64,000 nt of DNA from Erythroxylum novogranatense. Taxonomy: Eukaryota > Streptophyta > Magnoliopsida > Malpighiales > Erythroxylaceae. The notes under the pieces are model-generated. The model had not been told where the DNA came from, ran no database searches, and worked only from the letters and a program-made list of their open reading frames with translations. The DNA lies in NCBI GenBank assembly GCA_029891385.1, contig CM057230.1, forward strand, positions 33,001,402 to 33,065,401, given 5' to 3'. Made by a program: the position numbers and the translations under genes. This document shows, piece by piece, positions 49,556 to 61,615 of the stretch (the stretch's first letter is position 1; every line of letters begins with the position of its first letter).

Positions 49556-50887
49556 TGTCACAAATGTCTACTATGAACTCGAACTTTTACTGCAAGTTGC
49601 GCCCACCTTCATGTTATAATCCCGTTTAAGTCCACCTAAGCAAGATTCAGCCTTCTCATGTGAATGTCACTAAACAATTTCGTTAGCCCTCAAACACCTC
49701 ATGCATACACAAGCGTTTAAAGTGTTTCTCTCGTACTTAAAATAACACAAGTGTAAAATAGAGTAAAGAAAGCAACATGAGATATATAATAACCGAAGCT
49801 ACTCTTTCATTAACTCTCAACAAAATGTTAACAAAAAACACAAGTACCTCCTTCTCGAAGCGCTAACAAAGAACTCCTTACTTGAAGCCCTTACAAGGAA
49901 CTCCCTACTCAGAGCCCTTACAATTAGAACTCCCCTAAAAGGTCTCAACTCGCAAAGCTCTCTCCTTTGAGTGATTTCTCTTAATGAATTACTCACTGAT
50001 TGAATGAATTGGCTCTCAATATAATGAGCTATTTATAGGTTCCTCCAGATGACTAAGTTAGAGTCCTAATGGAACTCTACTAGCTAAGATCACAATCTTA
50101 TCCTATCTAGGATAAGTTACATCACATTAACAAGATAAAAGATTACCCCATCTAGGAATGAATATCCTTATCTATGAAGATCTCCTCTATCTTCAGATCC
50201 TTCCACGTGATCTTTATCTTTTAAAACTGATGTTCATCCACTGTGATCTTATCCGCCACATCATCATGTGCCACATCATCCACAATTGCCAAGTCACCAC
50301 TGATGTGTTTTCACCACGACCTATCTGCACATAAGTCCATCAATGCACGTCCATGGACAAGTCCATCTTCCATAATCAAACTCACTCATTTTGTAGTCTC
50401 ATCACTCCATTACTAAGTCTAAGTCACAATCCGAGTTAGTATAAAACCTCGCATACTTTACATACCTTCGACCTGCCTTGCCAAAGTTATGTGATTATAC
50501 GTGTCATCGCGCTTGCATGCCTTCGTACATCCTCGTAGGGTTTCGCATACCTTTACACATTCTTTCACACCCTCGGGTCTCACATAACTTAGTTTGCCAA
50601 CTCTGCGGGGCCTCACATCTGAATCTCATGTCTTGTCGAAGATTTTGGCCAATGCACACCTACGTGTGCCCACGTGTATCAAATCTTGCCTAATCTCAAG
50701 ATCTTCGCTGATACTTCCCACATCCCTCTCCTACTTCGCAAGTTCCTCAAGTTTTGCTCGCCAACTCGCAAATGTTTGCCTTTTTCTCTCGTCAACACAC
50801 CTTTCGCGTGCCGACCTACGTGCCAAGCATTGGCTAAGGCTTGCCAACACTTGTATTATCCCACAGTTTGGACTTAAGGGTCTAATA
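49556..50887 (-). repeat. 3' LTR of G4
   Basis: 1332 bp; shares ACTCGAACTT(T/C)TAC(T/C)GCAAGT, the enhancer-like CCACATCATCATGTGCCACATC segment (50250-50275) and the end GGACTTAAGGGTCTAATA with the right copy. Confidence 0.85.
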
Positions 50888-51189
50888 GACCACCCCCATT
50901 AGAAGAATTTGATGCTCTCGTCAAAATAATATATAGGCACTCCTCCACAAGCGGTTCCCTCGAAGACTCTTTTGCTAACTGCTGAAGACTGGAGCAAGCC
51001 TTCTCTTCCATTGGCACCTTTCCCACGTGCCACCTCCTCTTTCCATTGAGTTTGTTTTTGCATGGTTGCTCCTCCACAAGGCTCATAACATCCCAATAGG
51101 TGATGTTATTGATGGCTCCTTCTCCCAAGTCATCTTCATCACTCCCTCCTTTTTCCTTCATGACTATTGAATTCATTTACTCCTTGCCC

Positions 51190-52091
51190 TTTTTCCTCTT
51201 CAGGCATTCTCAAGCATAATATAGTCCCTGACAGATGAAGCATGCAACCTTCCCTTTCGATTGCTTCTTTTTATGTTGAGAAGATTCTCCCACCTCTTTG
51301 CCTTTCCTTTTGCCATCCCAGGTTTCACCATTTTTCTTGCCCTCTCCCCTGGGTAGAATTGGTGTTGGCAATTGGAAATTCACCAAGGCATCTTCCGCCG
51401 TTATTGTGCCAGGGAGGTCCTTCACATTCTACCTCCGAAGCTTCATTTGTGTCCAACCTTGCAAACCGCTAATGAAATTGAACAACTTGTTTTCCTATGA
51501 CATGTTCCACACATCCAACATCACCGATGTGACCTTCCTCACATACTCCCTCACTCAGCTGTCTTGCTTCAACCCCTTCAAAGCTTCCCTCGCAAGCCAT
51601 GAAGTGTTGTTGGGTAGGAACTGATCCATTAGCTTCTTCTTCATCGTTAGAAGGTCTCGTTCTCCACCACAGCTTGGCATCACCCACCAGGTACATTAAT
51701 GTGATTGACACCTTCTTCGAGTCTGCCACCTTTGGCCGCCACCTTTGGCACAACAAAGTACTACTCTATATCCCACAAAAAAATTTTAGCTTCTTGACAC
51801 TCCGTTTGTCATCGAAAACCCGTGGCTCTCGTACATTCACTATAGAGCTTTCCACTCAAACATTCTTCTCGTGGTTTGTAATTGCACACTTGAGCACTAG
51901 CAGATCATAGTTATCTTTTCACGAGCCTTCATCTGTTCCTTGAGCGCACTCATAGTTGCTTGAAGCTCCCTCTCCAAGGCTACAATACGTTTCAACAAAG
52001 GAACTACTCCCTCATCCATTGGGGCTAGAGACTCAAGAATCACCTTTATTCTAGTAACCCTTTTCGTTAGATTACTTCTACCAACCATCAC
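51190..52091 (-). pseudogene. G4 gag (frameshifted)
   Basis: Starts at ATG 52091 or the next codon, only ~7 bp from the PBS. 52091-51897 encodes a probable coiled coil ('KRIVALERELQATMSALKEQ'). 51756-51469 encodes the gag core ('ITLMYLVGDAKLWWRTR'). 51425-51210 encodes a basic linker ('KRKGKEVGESSQHKKKQSKG') and the start of a zinc knuckle (CFICQG) ending in a premature stop. Shifts separate the pieces. 51176-50874 has a further open stretch after the knuckle without recognised motifs. No protease or RT follows. Confidence 0.75.
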
Positions 52092-52114
52092 TCTAGATTG
52101 GCTCTGATACCAGC

Positions 52115-53559
52115 TATCACAAAGGTTTACTTTGGACTCGAACTTCTACCGCAAGTCGTGCCCACCTTTGTGCGGCAATCCTGCTTAGGTCCGCTTAAGC
52201 AAGATTCAACCTTCTCACGTGAATGTCGTTAAACAATTCCATTATCCTTCGAACACCTCACACGCACACAAGTGTTTAAAGTGTTTCTCTCACACTCAAA
52301 ATAACACAAGTATAAAACAGAGTAAAGAAAGCAACAAGAGATATATAATAGCCGAAGCTACTCTTTCATTAATTCTCAATAAAATGTTAACAAAAGACAC
52401 AAGTACCTCCTTCTCGAAGCACTAATAAGGAACTCCCTACTTGAAGCACTTATAAGGAACTCCCTACTCGAAGCCCTTATAATGAGAACTCCCCCAAAAC
52501 CTCTTAACTCTCAAAGCTCTCTCCTCTGAGTGATTTCTCTCAATGAATGACTCATTGATTGAATGAATTGACTCACAACTCTAATGAACTATTTATAGGC
52601 TCCTCCAGATGAATAAGTTAGAGTTCTAATGGAACTCTACTAGTTAGGATCATAATCTTATCCTATCTAGGGTTAAGTTACATCACATTAACAAGATAAA
52701 AGATTACCCTATCTAGGAATGATTATCTTTATCCATGAAGATCTCCTCTATCTTTAGATGATCCTTCCACGTGATCTTTTATCTCCTAAAACTGATGTTC
52801 ATCTACTGTGATCTTATCCACCACATCATCATGTGCCACATCATCCATAATTGCCATGTCACTGCTGATGTGTTTTCACCATGGCCTATCCGAACATAAG
52901 TCCATCAATGCATGTCCATGGACAAGTCCTTCTTTCATGATTAAGCTTACTCATGGTGCAATCTCGTCGCTCCATGACTAAGTATAAGTCACAATCCGAG
53001 TTAGTACAAAACCAATGCACATCTATGGACAAGTCCTTCTTTCATGATCAAGCTTACTCATAGTGCAATCTCATCACTCCATGACTAAGTATAAATCACA
53101 ATCCGAGTTAGTACAAAACCTCGCACACTTTACATACCTTTGACCTGCCTTGCCGAAGTTAAGTGCTTATACGCCTCGTCGCGCTCGCATGCCTTCGCAC
53201 ATCCTCGCAGGGTTTCGAATACCTTTGCACATTCTTGCTCACCCTCAGGTTTTGCATGACTTAGTTTGTTGACTCTGTGCGGTCTCACATTCGAATCTCA
53301 CATCTCGTCAAAGATTTCGGCCAATGCGCACCTACGTATGCCCGTGCGTATCGAATCTCGCCCATTCTCGAGATCTTCGTCGATACTTCCCACATCCCTC
53401 CCCTACTTCGCAAGTTCCTCAGGTTTTGCTCACCAACTTGCAAGTCTTCACCTTGTTCTCTCGTCAACACACCTTCCTCGTGTCGACTTACGTGTTAATC
53501 ATTGGTTAAGGGTCGCCAACTCTCGCACGATCCCGCGATCTGGACTTAGGGGTCTAACA
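52115..53559 (-). repeat. 5' LTR of G4, with an internal tandem duplication
   Basis: 1445 bp. A 107-bp tandem duplication (52921-53027 and from 53028) begins GACAAGTCCTTCTTTCATGA in both units and is single in the left LTR; it accounts for most of the length difference. Confidence 0.88.
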
Positions 53560-53726
53560 CTTGTCCAATCAATTTCACTCATTATGAGCCATTTGTTTAT
53601 ATCAGGTAATGGAGAAGGCAAATGCTAGCTTTGGGATTGAGTTGCCTTCCAAACCACAATATCTTGATGGATCTACCATTTCATTTCGTTACTTTGTTCC
53701 ATTTGTCTTATTTTTATGTATAATGG

Positions 53727-53830
53727 ACTTTTGGAATCTAACTTTCAATCTCCGTACTGTATTAGAAATGAAGTTTTTGATGTATCTTAATAGATGATAT
53801 CATAGAGGTTAAAAGTTAGATTCCAAAAGT
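53727..53830. repeat. Perfect 19-bp inverted repeat with 66-bp spacer
   Basis: ACTTTTGGAATCTAACTTT (53727-53745) and AAAGTTAGATTCCAAAAGT (53812-53830) are exact reverse complements. The size suggests a small MITE-like element or foldback; no clear TSD was found. Confidence 0.7.
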
Positions 53831-54609
53831 TAATAGTTGATTGAAGACAAATTGCTTCTGCAACGATAAGGAAATCGTTTGTACCTTTGTCTAGTTCCAA
53901 ACTAGTGCCAAATAATAACATCCACAAAACTCATTTATTTATTGCAAAGTTTATGGATGAGGTTCTTGGGAATAGGTTTGGAATTGAAAAATCGATATAG
54001 ACGATTTGGTATCTCTACAACGAGGGTCATGTTTGGTTCTTGAGCTACTAGTCTTGTCTAGTTTGACCTACGATAGGCTAGTATTGCTAAATGTTTATAG
54101 TGACGTGTTTGGTTTTGTGGATTGCTGAACTAGTTTCATTTCAATTCAATCCTATGAGGCTAGTATTAATTGATAGTTCCCATTACAACTTTTAATAAAT
54201 AAATAAAAATTCTACTAAAAATCACATAAATTTAATTAAGTTCATTTTCCCCCGATCAAATAAGAATAAATATAGAGAAAATATAACTACTTTTCCTATA
54301 AACTAGAATCTCAAAAGATAGTAGAAATAGCCAATTGTAAATAATAACAAGGTAGTAGAAATAACCAATTGTTAATAATAACAATATTATTGAACTTAAA
54401 TAAATACTCCAAGACCTAATTTTTATCAAGCATTCAATGCAAGTAGTTAACAAACCTTAACAACTCAACATTTGTATGACTTTAATAAACATTAATAATT
54501 TAAGCCCAAGTCTTTAGTTCCTTACACTGTACTTCATAGTGAACAAATATTTTGGAATTTTTCGTGGCACCCTTAAGTACCTTTTAGGCTTATCATTATC
54601 CTCTTCTTC
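53831..54609. other. No gene recognised
   Basis: AT-rich sequence between the PRP17 fragment and G5. It contains a short near-duplicate (TAGTAGAAATA(A/G)CCAATTGT(A/T)AATAATAACAA, about 54320-54383). The 3' LTR expected for G5 may be hidden here, but I could not define it. Confidence 0.5.
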
Positions 54610-57600
54610 TAGCTGAACCTAGTCCTCAAGGTTTATGAATCGATCCTGCATGTCTCAAGAAATGTTCCAAATTGCATCTTTTACCAGCAGCCTCTTCCAT
54701 TAAGCTTTCATCCATTAACTTTAACCCGTTTTTTACCCGTTGTAAGTTCAAAATTGCTTTCGGCTCTGAGATGAAATCGCCATCATAAAAAATTAGCAGC
54801 AAGACAAAATTGGAAATTTGATCCTCACACATATGCTTCTTAAGCAGTGATAAGTGAAAGACTAGATGTATGCGAGAACCAGGAGGAAACATAAGCCTAC
54901 ATATGACTTTGCTAATTCCTTCCTCCATATGATATGGCCTGTAAAATCAACTGACAAGTTTTTGATAGACTCGTTTAAACACCAATTGTTTGCAATAATG
55001 ATGGAGTTTGAGGAACACCATATCTCCTACTTCAAACTATATATCCCTCCTCTTTGAATCAGCCTTCTGCTTCATACAATTATTGGCAGTGTTCAAATCA
55101 CTCTTGAGCTATTGTAGTAAGGAATCTCTAGCACTTAAGCTTTGATCAACTTTATAGACTAAAGGGTTTCCTTCATGTAACAACCCGTTCTCATACTAAG
55201 GGTTAGAACCCTAAAATTTGGTACATGTGAGATCAAAGAGAGATTTAGAAAATGCATTTCATGCTCATGCATAATGACAACATACACACACATGTGAAAT
55301 TGAATTTTTGCACACATTACAATGGATGTGTATGCACTCATTTGACATTTTTTGGGTATAATTGATATTTAGCGTGATTATATTGGGAATTGTGAATTAT
55401 ATGTGTTATCAATTGAGTTGGATTGGATAAGTAGTGAATTATAACTTTTGATAAAGTTCAGAAATTTTCTGGATTTAAGGATATTTTTAGACTAAGAAAA
55501 ATGCCAAATGGCATAATAATTGACGAATAGTAGTAGAAATAAGGGTCAAATGGCAATGAAAATTTTTATAAATGATGTAGGAATTTATTAGCAAGTGCCA
55601 TTGAAAATTGGGAGACAATTAGAGTAGAAATTGAAATTGATTGGACTAGTTAAATAAGAGAACTAGTTTAAATCCATGGGAATTTGGACATGTGGCAAGT
55701 GACAATTGTCACTTGCCAAACCATGTATTAAGTCATTACCTTTTAATTTTAAAGACCCTCCTTATTGCCTCCCATGATGCTATCATGTTTTTGAAAGACA
55801 ATTAAAAGGTCTTGTGTTTTTGCTTACTTCTTCTTCATTTTTGTGGCTCTCTCCTTCTCCTTCTCCTTCTCCATGACTTTTGTTGCCAATCTCCATTCAA
55901 ATTGAACCTAGCTCTCTTTCATCTTTCACTTTCCACTTCCTCCATAATGTCTTCTTCTTTTCCATAAGAAAAACCTAGCCTACCCACCTTCAAGATGAAG
56001 ATCGTAGGATGCTTGGGAGCTAGGGTTAAGTGTTATTTTGAATATTTGGAAGCTAAACCAAGTAAGTTATGCTTTAAATGTTATGGGTATTGTTAAATGA
56101 AACTAGAATGATGAGAAATGTGGGATGGATGACTTGATTTTGTGAGTTGAATGTGTGTGACGTGGATGGTGAAAAATCTATGTAAATGTCATGTTTTTGT
56201 AATTGTGAATGATCATTAATGACCCATGATTTATTATAGATCTGTTTTGGAAGTTGGGTGATCCATATAATGGTGTTAGGATGATTGTAGAAAATCAACT
56301 ATGAATGGGTTAATAAATATGTTCTGTTTTTGGTTAATGATCAAATATAGATCATGAATTGATTTGTGAATGTTTTGGATTTGAAATGGAGTTGAAAATG
56401 AGGAGTGATGAGGTAGAAAAGGTGATCTTGGTATGATTTGTGTTAGGGTAAGATTTGGAAACAAAATTTTGGTAGTTGAGATGGAAAATGTTGCAACAAC
56501 ATGACCTATGAGTATGCTTCTGTGTTTTGGCCATAACTTGCTCGGTAATTGTTCAATTGAGATGATTCTTAGTTTCCATTAAACTAGCAACATAGGGCTA
56601 CATTTTGTATGAAGACATCAATTTCAAATTCTATCTTTAAGAGTTTCCAATTTTGACTTGAATTTCAGTACTGAGTGTAGGAAAAAGTGCAGAAAAAACT
56701 CGATACATAATGGGTTTTTTGTTTTGTTTTCTTGATGAATTAATGTGAATGTCTTTGGGTGTTTTTGTGATGAAATAAAATGAGTCTAAGCTAAAGAAAG
56801 GGATTAATGTGGTGTCTTGAAATGTGAAGGATCAATGTGATAGTTAGAAGTGAAATGAAAGTGGAAATGAAGTTAAATATGAGCATAAAATTGATGATGA
56901 ATGCATATATATGTGTATGTTTTGTTATTAGTGTTTATGATCACTCATGGGCTATAATTTGATTATAGATGATATTGAGTTGAAATTGAGTTAGAATAAT
57001 AGATAAATGATGAGTATTGAACTTGAAATGATAGACTAAGCATGAGGAATTGAACGCTGTAAGTAAAGAGTTAAAAATTTGATCTGAAACTTTCATGAGT
57101 TTTCTGTACTGATATAGAAAGTTTTTGACAAAGTTTCTTCATAGAAGTTTTAAATCTTTCTTTAAGCTTTCCATTGATATAAAGTATGGAATTTTTGGAC
57201 ATTGGAGTAGAGAGATATGACCATTAGAAGTTTGTAATGTTGCATGGAATGGACATTCAGGACAGTTACATTATTTTGAAAATTTGACCCTTATAAAGGA
57301 AATTTTTTTTTCTAAATCTCATAAAAGTTGTAGGTCTAGAAGTCCTCTTCGAAACAGTCTTTGAATGACCTTAATATGATATTTGTAGTAAAAATTATGC
57401 CTATTTTACTAATTTATGTTGGAAGGAGAAATGGAGGAAGGGAGGAATCGTGATCGCGTTGACTCGTCGCATTTTTTGCGCAAGTCACGTCGATCGCGAC
57501 ACGACATCGCAGGCGTGTGCATGCACGTGACCCGCCGACTTCGCCCCAATCTGAACATAATCCACTCTTTTGAGCATAACTTAGTTGTCCGACCTTTAAA

Positions 57601-60600
57601 TGACCTGATTTTTGAAGCATTGGATTTATAACACATTCCTCTATCTCTCCATAAAAATTTATAGCTTTTGGTTTTGACTCAAAAAAGATTGATCGAATCA
57701 AAGTAAGGGTATCAATTGGAAGAGCATGAACTAGATATTTTACTAAACATGTTCCAGTATTTTGATGATATCTTGATCTGTAGGATTCCAAATGAGATGA
57801 TTTTTAATTTGAGTAAACTATAGAAGTAGAGATACAAATAATATGAAGAAGTCAAAATGTGATTCAGTCTCTAAGATGTTTAATTTCTGGATGGAAGTAG
57901 TTTACAGCATACTATTTTTGAATATGAACAACCCGAAAATGTTTGTAGCATATCTTCCATATTACTAAACCAAATTGAGTGATTTTGGTATCAATGGAAA
58001 GATAAGACATAGAGGAACGCTTTTCTAGAGAGAGTTTGACCAAATTATATCAGTTTCACCTTCTGATTGAATGTAAACAATAGACCTGAAAGTGTGTATA
58101 TGAAAATTTTGGAGTGATTCAATGAGAAATGAATTGTGAATTTAATGGCGTTAGTGAGGCATAAACCTAAGTATAAATTATGCCTAGATGAGTTTTGATA
58201 TGAGAATGATTATGGGATTAAATTGATGGAAACATACAGGGGACTGTTATGAATATGCATTGTACATATTTCATTTCATTCATGTGCATTGTTAAACACA
58301 TTGTGCAAATTGTGATATATGTGTATGTTATTTGATTTAGAGGAGCAATTGGAACATCAACCTCCAGAAGTTGATGACACTTCCAGGCTTTAGCTTAAGG
58401 AGCGTACTGTAAGTAACATAGAAGGTTTCTCTCAATTATTGTTTGCTTAAATGTTATTATGAATGATAAATGAAATATTGAAGTGCTCATTGAATGTGAA
58501 TTGGACGAAATAAGTGATTTTTTTGACTTAAGTGTTAAATGTCGGACTAAGGTTCAATGACAATGTGAATGAGATACGATAGTGAATATGATTGTGTGAC
58601 ATTGAGCACTTTCAATTGATTGAATAAATGTGATGCATTTCATTACATGAATGCATGATCAGATAATGGGAGTTGTGACTAGAGTGGGCATCGATCAGAG
58701 CTTAAAGCTCAAAGTGTGAAAAGAGCCTCGAGCTCAAAAAGTAATTCAGAGCCTCAGGCTCAACGTTTAATGAGCCCTATATAGGACAGTTATCAATTAG
58801 CCCTATATGGGATAGTTATCAATGAGGCTGGTATCCTATGGATATAGGATAGTTAGGCACTCGATCACAACAATGTAATAATTGGAAAAGTGTCTCATGA
58901 GCATTTCATATGCATTTTGTTAAGTATGTTGCTGGATTGAAATGCCAAATTTGCCTATGCTTAAATGAAAATGTGATATCGATGTAAAGTACAATTTTTT
59001 GTGAAATATTTGTTATGTGAAATGATGTGTTGCATGAATTGAGTGAACCATCGATGATGGTTACCTCACTAAGTTCGCAAAACTTACCCAAGATTTGCAA
59101 ATATTTTTCAGGATCAGAAGAATACCCCGTTAGGCAATATGAGTATACCTACTGCATGCAAGTGAGAGATAGAGGTCGGGATCAATTCGCGTCTCCGTTA
59201 TATTTCTTTATTTTTGTACTGAATTGTATTTTTCGCAAATTTTGTATTAAGGAATGTATTATGAAATTATTATACAATGTGTATGTGAATGTAATCATGT
59301 TGTATTAACATTATGATTATGAGTGTTTTGATTCTGGAATGGGCCCTAATGATTAACAAAATTTTGATGAATTGAAAAATATTTATGGAATAAAAAGGGC
59401 CTTATTTGATGATTGATTTCTGCATAACAATGTTTGTAGTTTCAAAAAAAATTTATAATAAGTTTTGACTGATTGAATGCTCTAACATGCCACCCACGCG
59501 GGGCACAGTCTCAAATATCACTTAGGATGTCGGGCACGTGCCTTGCGGGAGTGGGGTGCTACACTTCATGATACTACGGAATTGTCGGTGGTTGAAGACC
59601 ATAAAAAGTTTAAAAGAGAGTCATCTCGATGGATGAATGATAGGTAGTGTTGTACCAAAATTTAGCTTAAAGTATGAAAGAATGCCAGTTGTTTCATTGA
59701 CAATAAACAAAGCACCAAAGATATTATTCCATACAACAGTTTAACACTTTCAACTAGTTGTTCGTTGAGGGTGGTATGCAGAACTCATCTTTAATTACAC
59801 TCCTGATAGCCTAAAAAACTCTCACCAAAAATGGCTAATGAAAACCAGGTCTCGATTACTAATGATGGACTGAGGCATTCCATGTAAGTTATCAACTCCA
59901 TCAACAAACTTCTCATCTACTACTTTCGTAGTAAAACGATGGGACCTAGCTAAGAAATGTGTTGACTTGCTTAATCTATCAACGATGACCAAAATAACTT
60001 GCTTTCCATTAAAAGGTGGAAGAGCCTCGATGAAGTCCCTCATTATATCATCCCATACCTGACATGGAATGGGGAGGAGTTTGACTAGTGTCAAGGTGTT
60101 AGCTTTTACCTAATGGCAAACTTGGCGAGAAACATCATATTTTTTCACTGTCTTATACATGGAAGGCCAATAAAAATTTTGATTCAATCTTTTATAGATT
60201 TTGAGTACACTCAAATGATCTCCTATTGTAGAATCTTGAAACTCTTGTAATAGTTGTTATATGATGATAGAATGGGGTGGAACTATCACCCGATTTTGAT
60301 AATAAAGTAGGTCATTATACCATAAATAAGGACTACCAAGTTTTTCTTCTGCTTGTTTATAAATTCTCTATATATAGGGATGGTGTTTGACTTCGGTTTC
60401 GATGGTGTTCCAAATGTGAGCATGAGAGATAATGATAACATTAAGCTTTAGACTACCTACTACCTATGACAAGGAATTTGTAGCACGATTCTCTTTTCCT
60501 AGTTTATAAGTGATTTAAAAATCATAACCAAGTAGTTTATAGACCCACTTTGGTTGCTCTAATGTTGTTATTCATTGTTCAGGCAGATGTTTGAGACTTT

Positions 60601-61615
60601 CATGGTCAATTTTGATGAAAAAGTTTTAGCCCAACAAAAAAGATCTCTAAGATTGGATAACTTCGGCGATTACTAACATCTCCTTGCCATAGGTGGTCCA
60701 CATCTATTTGGCAATGCCTAATGCTCTACTTATAAATGCAATTGGTTTCCCCTATTGAGTGAAGATCACCCCTATGCCATCTCCTAATGTGTTCACTTCA
60801 ATGATGAAGGGTTTATTGAAATTTGGCATGGCAAGTGTTGGAGTAGTGGTCATGACTTGTTTAAGATTCTGAAAGCAAGTTTACCTCATTTATACACCCA
60901 AATTATCCTTTTCAAAAAATAGTAATGAGGGGTTGAGTTTTGATGTCCTAGTTATGGACAAATTTTCAATAGTAACCTGTAAGGCCTAAAAATTCATGTA
61001 ACTCAGATACATTAGTAGGCTAAAGTCAACAAAGCACAACTTTAATTTTATCCTTTAAATTTATCCTGATCCACTTTAACTCTTTATGGAGTAACAAAGT
61101 GTCCTAAATACTCCAACTCTTGATGACCAAATACACAATTGCTTAGTTTAACTAAAAATTGATGCTACTCTAATAATTCAAAATCTTTATGAACATGTTC
61201 AAGATTTATGCTTCAATTGGGGCTATAAATTAAAATGTCAACATAAAAAACAAGCATAAATTTTTGAAACAAATGGTGAAATATGGAGTTTATAATTGTT
61301 TGAAAGGTAGATGGGGCATTATAAAGACCAAAAGGCGTGATTAAATATTCATAATGGCCATTATGTGTGTAAAATGCAACTTTGTAGATATTAGGAGGGT
61401 GAATTCATGCCTAATGGAATCAACCTGTAAGTGAATTTTTGTGAAACAGGATGCTCTATGGAGCTCATCAAGCATATCATCGATAGTGGGAATAAGGAAT
61501 AAGTATTTGATGGTTACTTCATTAAGTGCTTTATAATTGGTACAAAATTTTCATATCCCATCTTTTTTTAACCAACAAAATAGGGTATGAAAAAGGAATA
61601 ATACTAGGTTGTATG
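54610..61615 (-). pseudogene. Degenerate Reina/CRM-like gypsy pol (G5), split by a solo LTR
   Basis: Two blocks on the minus strand. Left block 54626-55175: integrase C-terminus, 'GSRIHLVFHLSLLKK' (family form 'SRIHPVFHVSQLKK') and a chromodomain remnant ending at 54626. Right block 59564-61615: integrase core at 59822-60094 ('VWDDIMRDFIEALPPFNGK', 'LVIVDRLSKSTHFLA', 'LHGMPQSIISNRDLVF'), zinc-finger region about 60100-60300, RNase H about 60480-60850, and RT with 'LLVKK' and a degraded 'PSIIPFSYP' near 61560-61610. Removing 55176-59563 and one CTTCA restores continuity. The 5' remainder is cut off by the LTR at 61616. Many stops; non-functional. Confidence 0.8.
55176..59563 (+). mobile_element. 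Solo LTR of chromovirus family T, TSD CTTCA
   Basis: TGTAACAACCCG (55176) to GAGTGGGGTGCTACA (59563), 4388 bp. Flanks CTTCA at 55171-55175 and 59564-59568 are exact. No internal coding region, hence a solo LTR. Landmarks in the shared order are polypyrimidine leader-like CTTCTCC repeats (55850-55870), a CpG-rich cluster (57447-57544), 13-nt stem-loops (58698-58761), the hairpin AACCATC-GAT-GATGGTT (59046-59062) and TAAGTT-CGCAA-AACTTA (59070-59086). It inserted into G5. Confidence 0.93.

Larger units (their letters stand above)
49556..53559 (-). mobile_element. Gag-only LTR element G4 (TR-GAG-like), TSD CTTGT
   Basis: 4004 bp. LTRs are 49556-50887 (TGTCACAAATGTC...GGGTCTAATA) and 52115-53559 (TATCACAAAGGTT...GGGTCTAACA). 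Flanks CTTGT at 49551-49555 and 53560-53564 are exact and rejoin the PRP17 reading 'GGTTATGCTTGT-CCAATC'. The interior is 1.2 kb with gag fragments only. PBS (TGGTATCAGAGCCAA, 52098-52112) and PPT (complement of ACCACCCCCATTAG, 50889-50902) are intact. Terminal TG and CA are each mutated in one LTR. Size and content match the non-autonomous TR-GAG class; the enzymes would come from an autonomous partner not seen here. Confidence 0.88.
48606..53640 (+). pseudogene. PRP17/CDC40-like WD40 splicing-factor pseudogene, split by G4
   Basis: Reading across frames gives 'VDLLKVENSAMNA', 'LMKTRKSP', 'DKSTFHGKER' (near 48830), '[14 protein letters not shown]', '[10 protein letters not shown]', '[13 protein letters not shown]', '[18 protein letters not shown]', 'DFGIPVV' and '[17 protein letters not shown]', then 'GYAC' at 49540-49555. 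The match resumes after G4 with 'INF' and 'SGNGEGKC.LWD' (53565-53640). This order matches the plant pre-mRNA processing factor 17, a spliceosome second-step WD40 protein. Several nonsense codons, frameshifts and loss of the segment between 'NDHC' and the 'FFPK' WD repeat make it non-functional. Adjacent conserved segments appear without introns, so a retrocopy is possible. The fragment ends soon after 53640. Confidence 0.85.
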
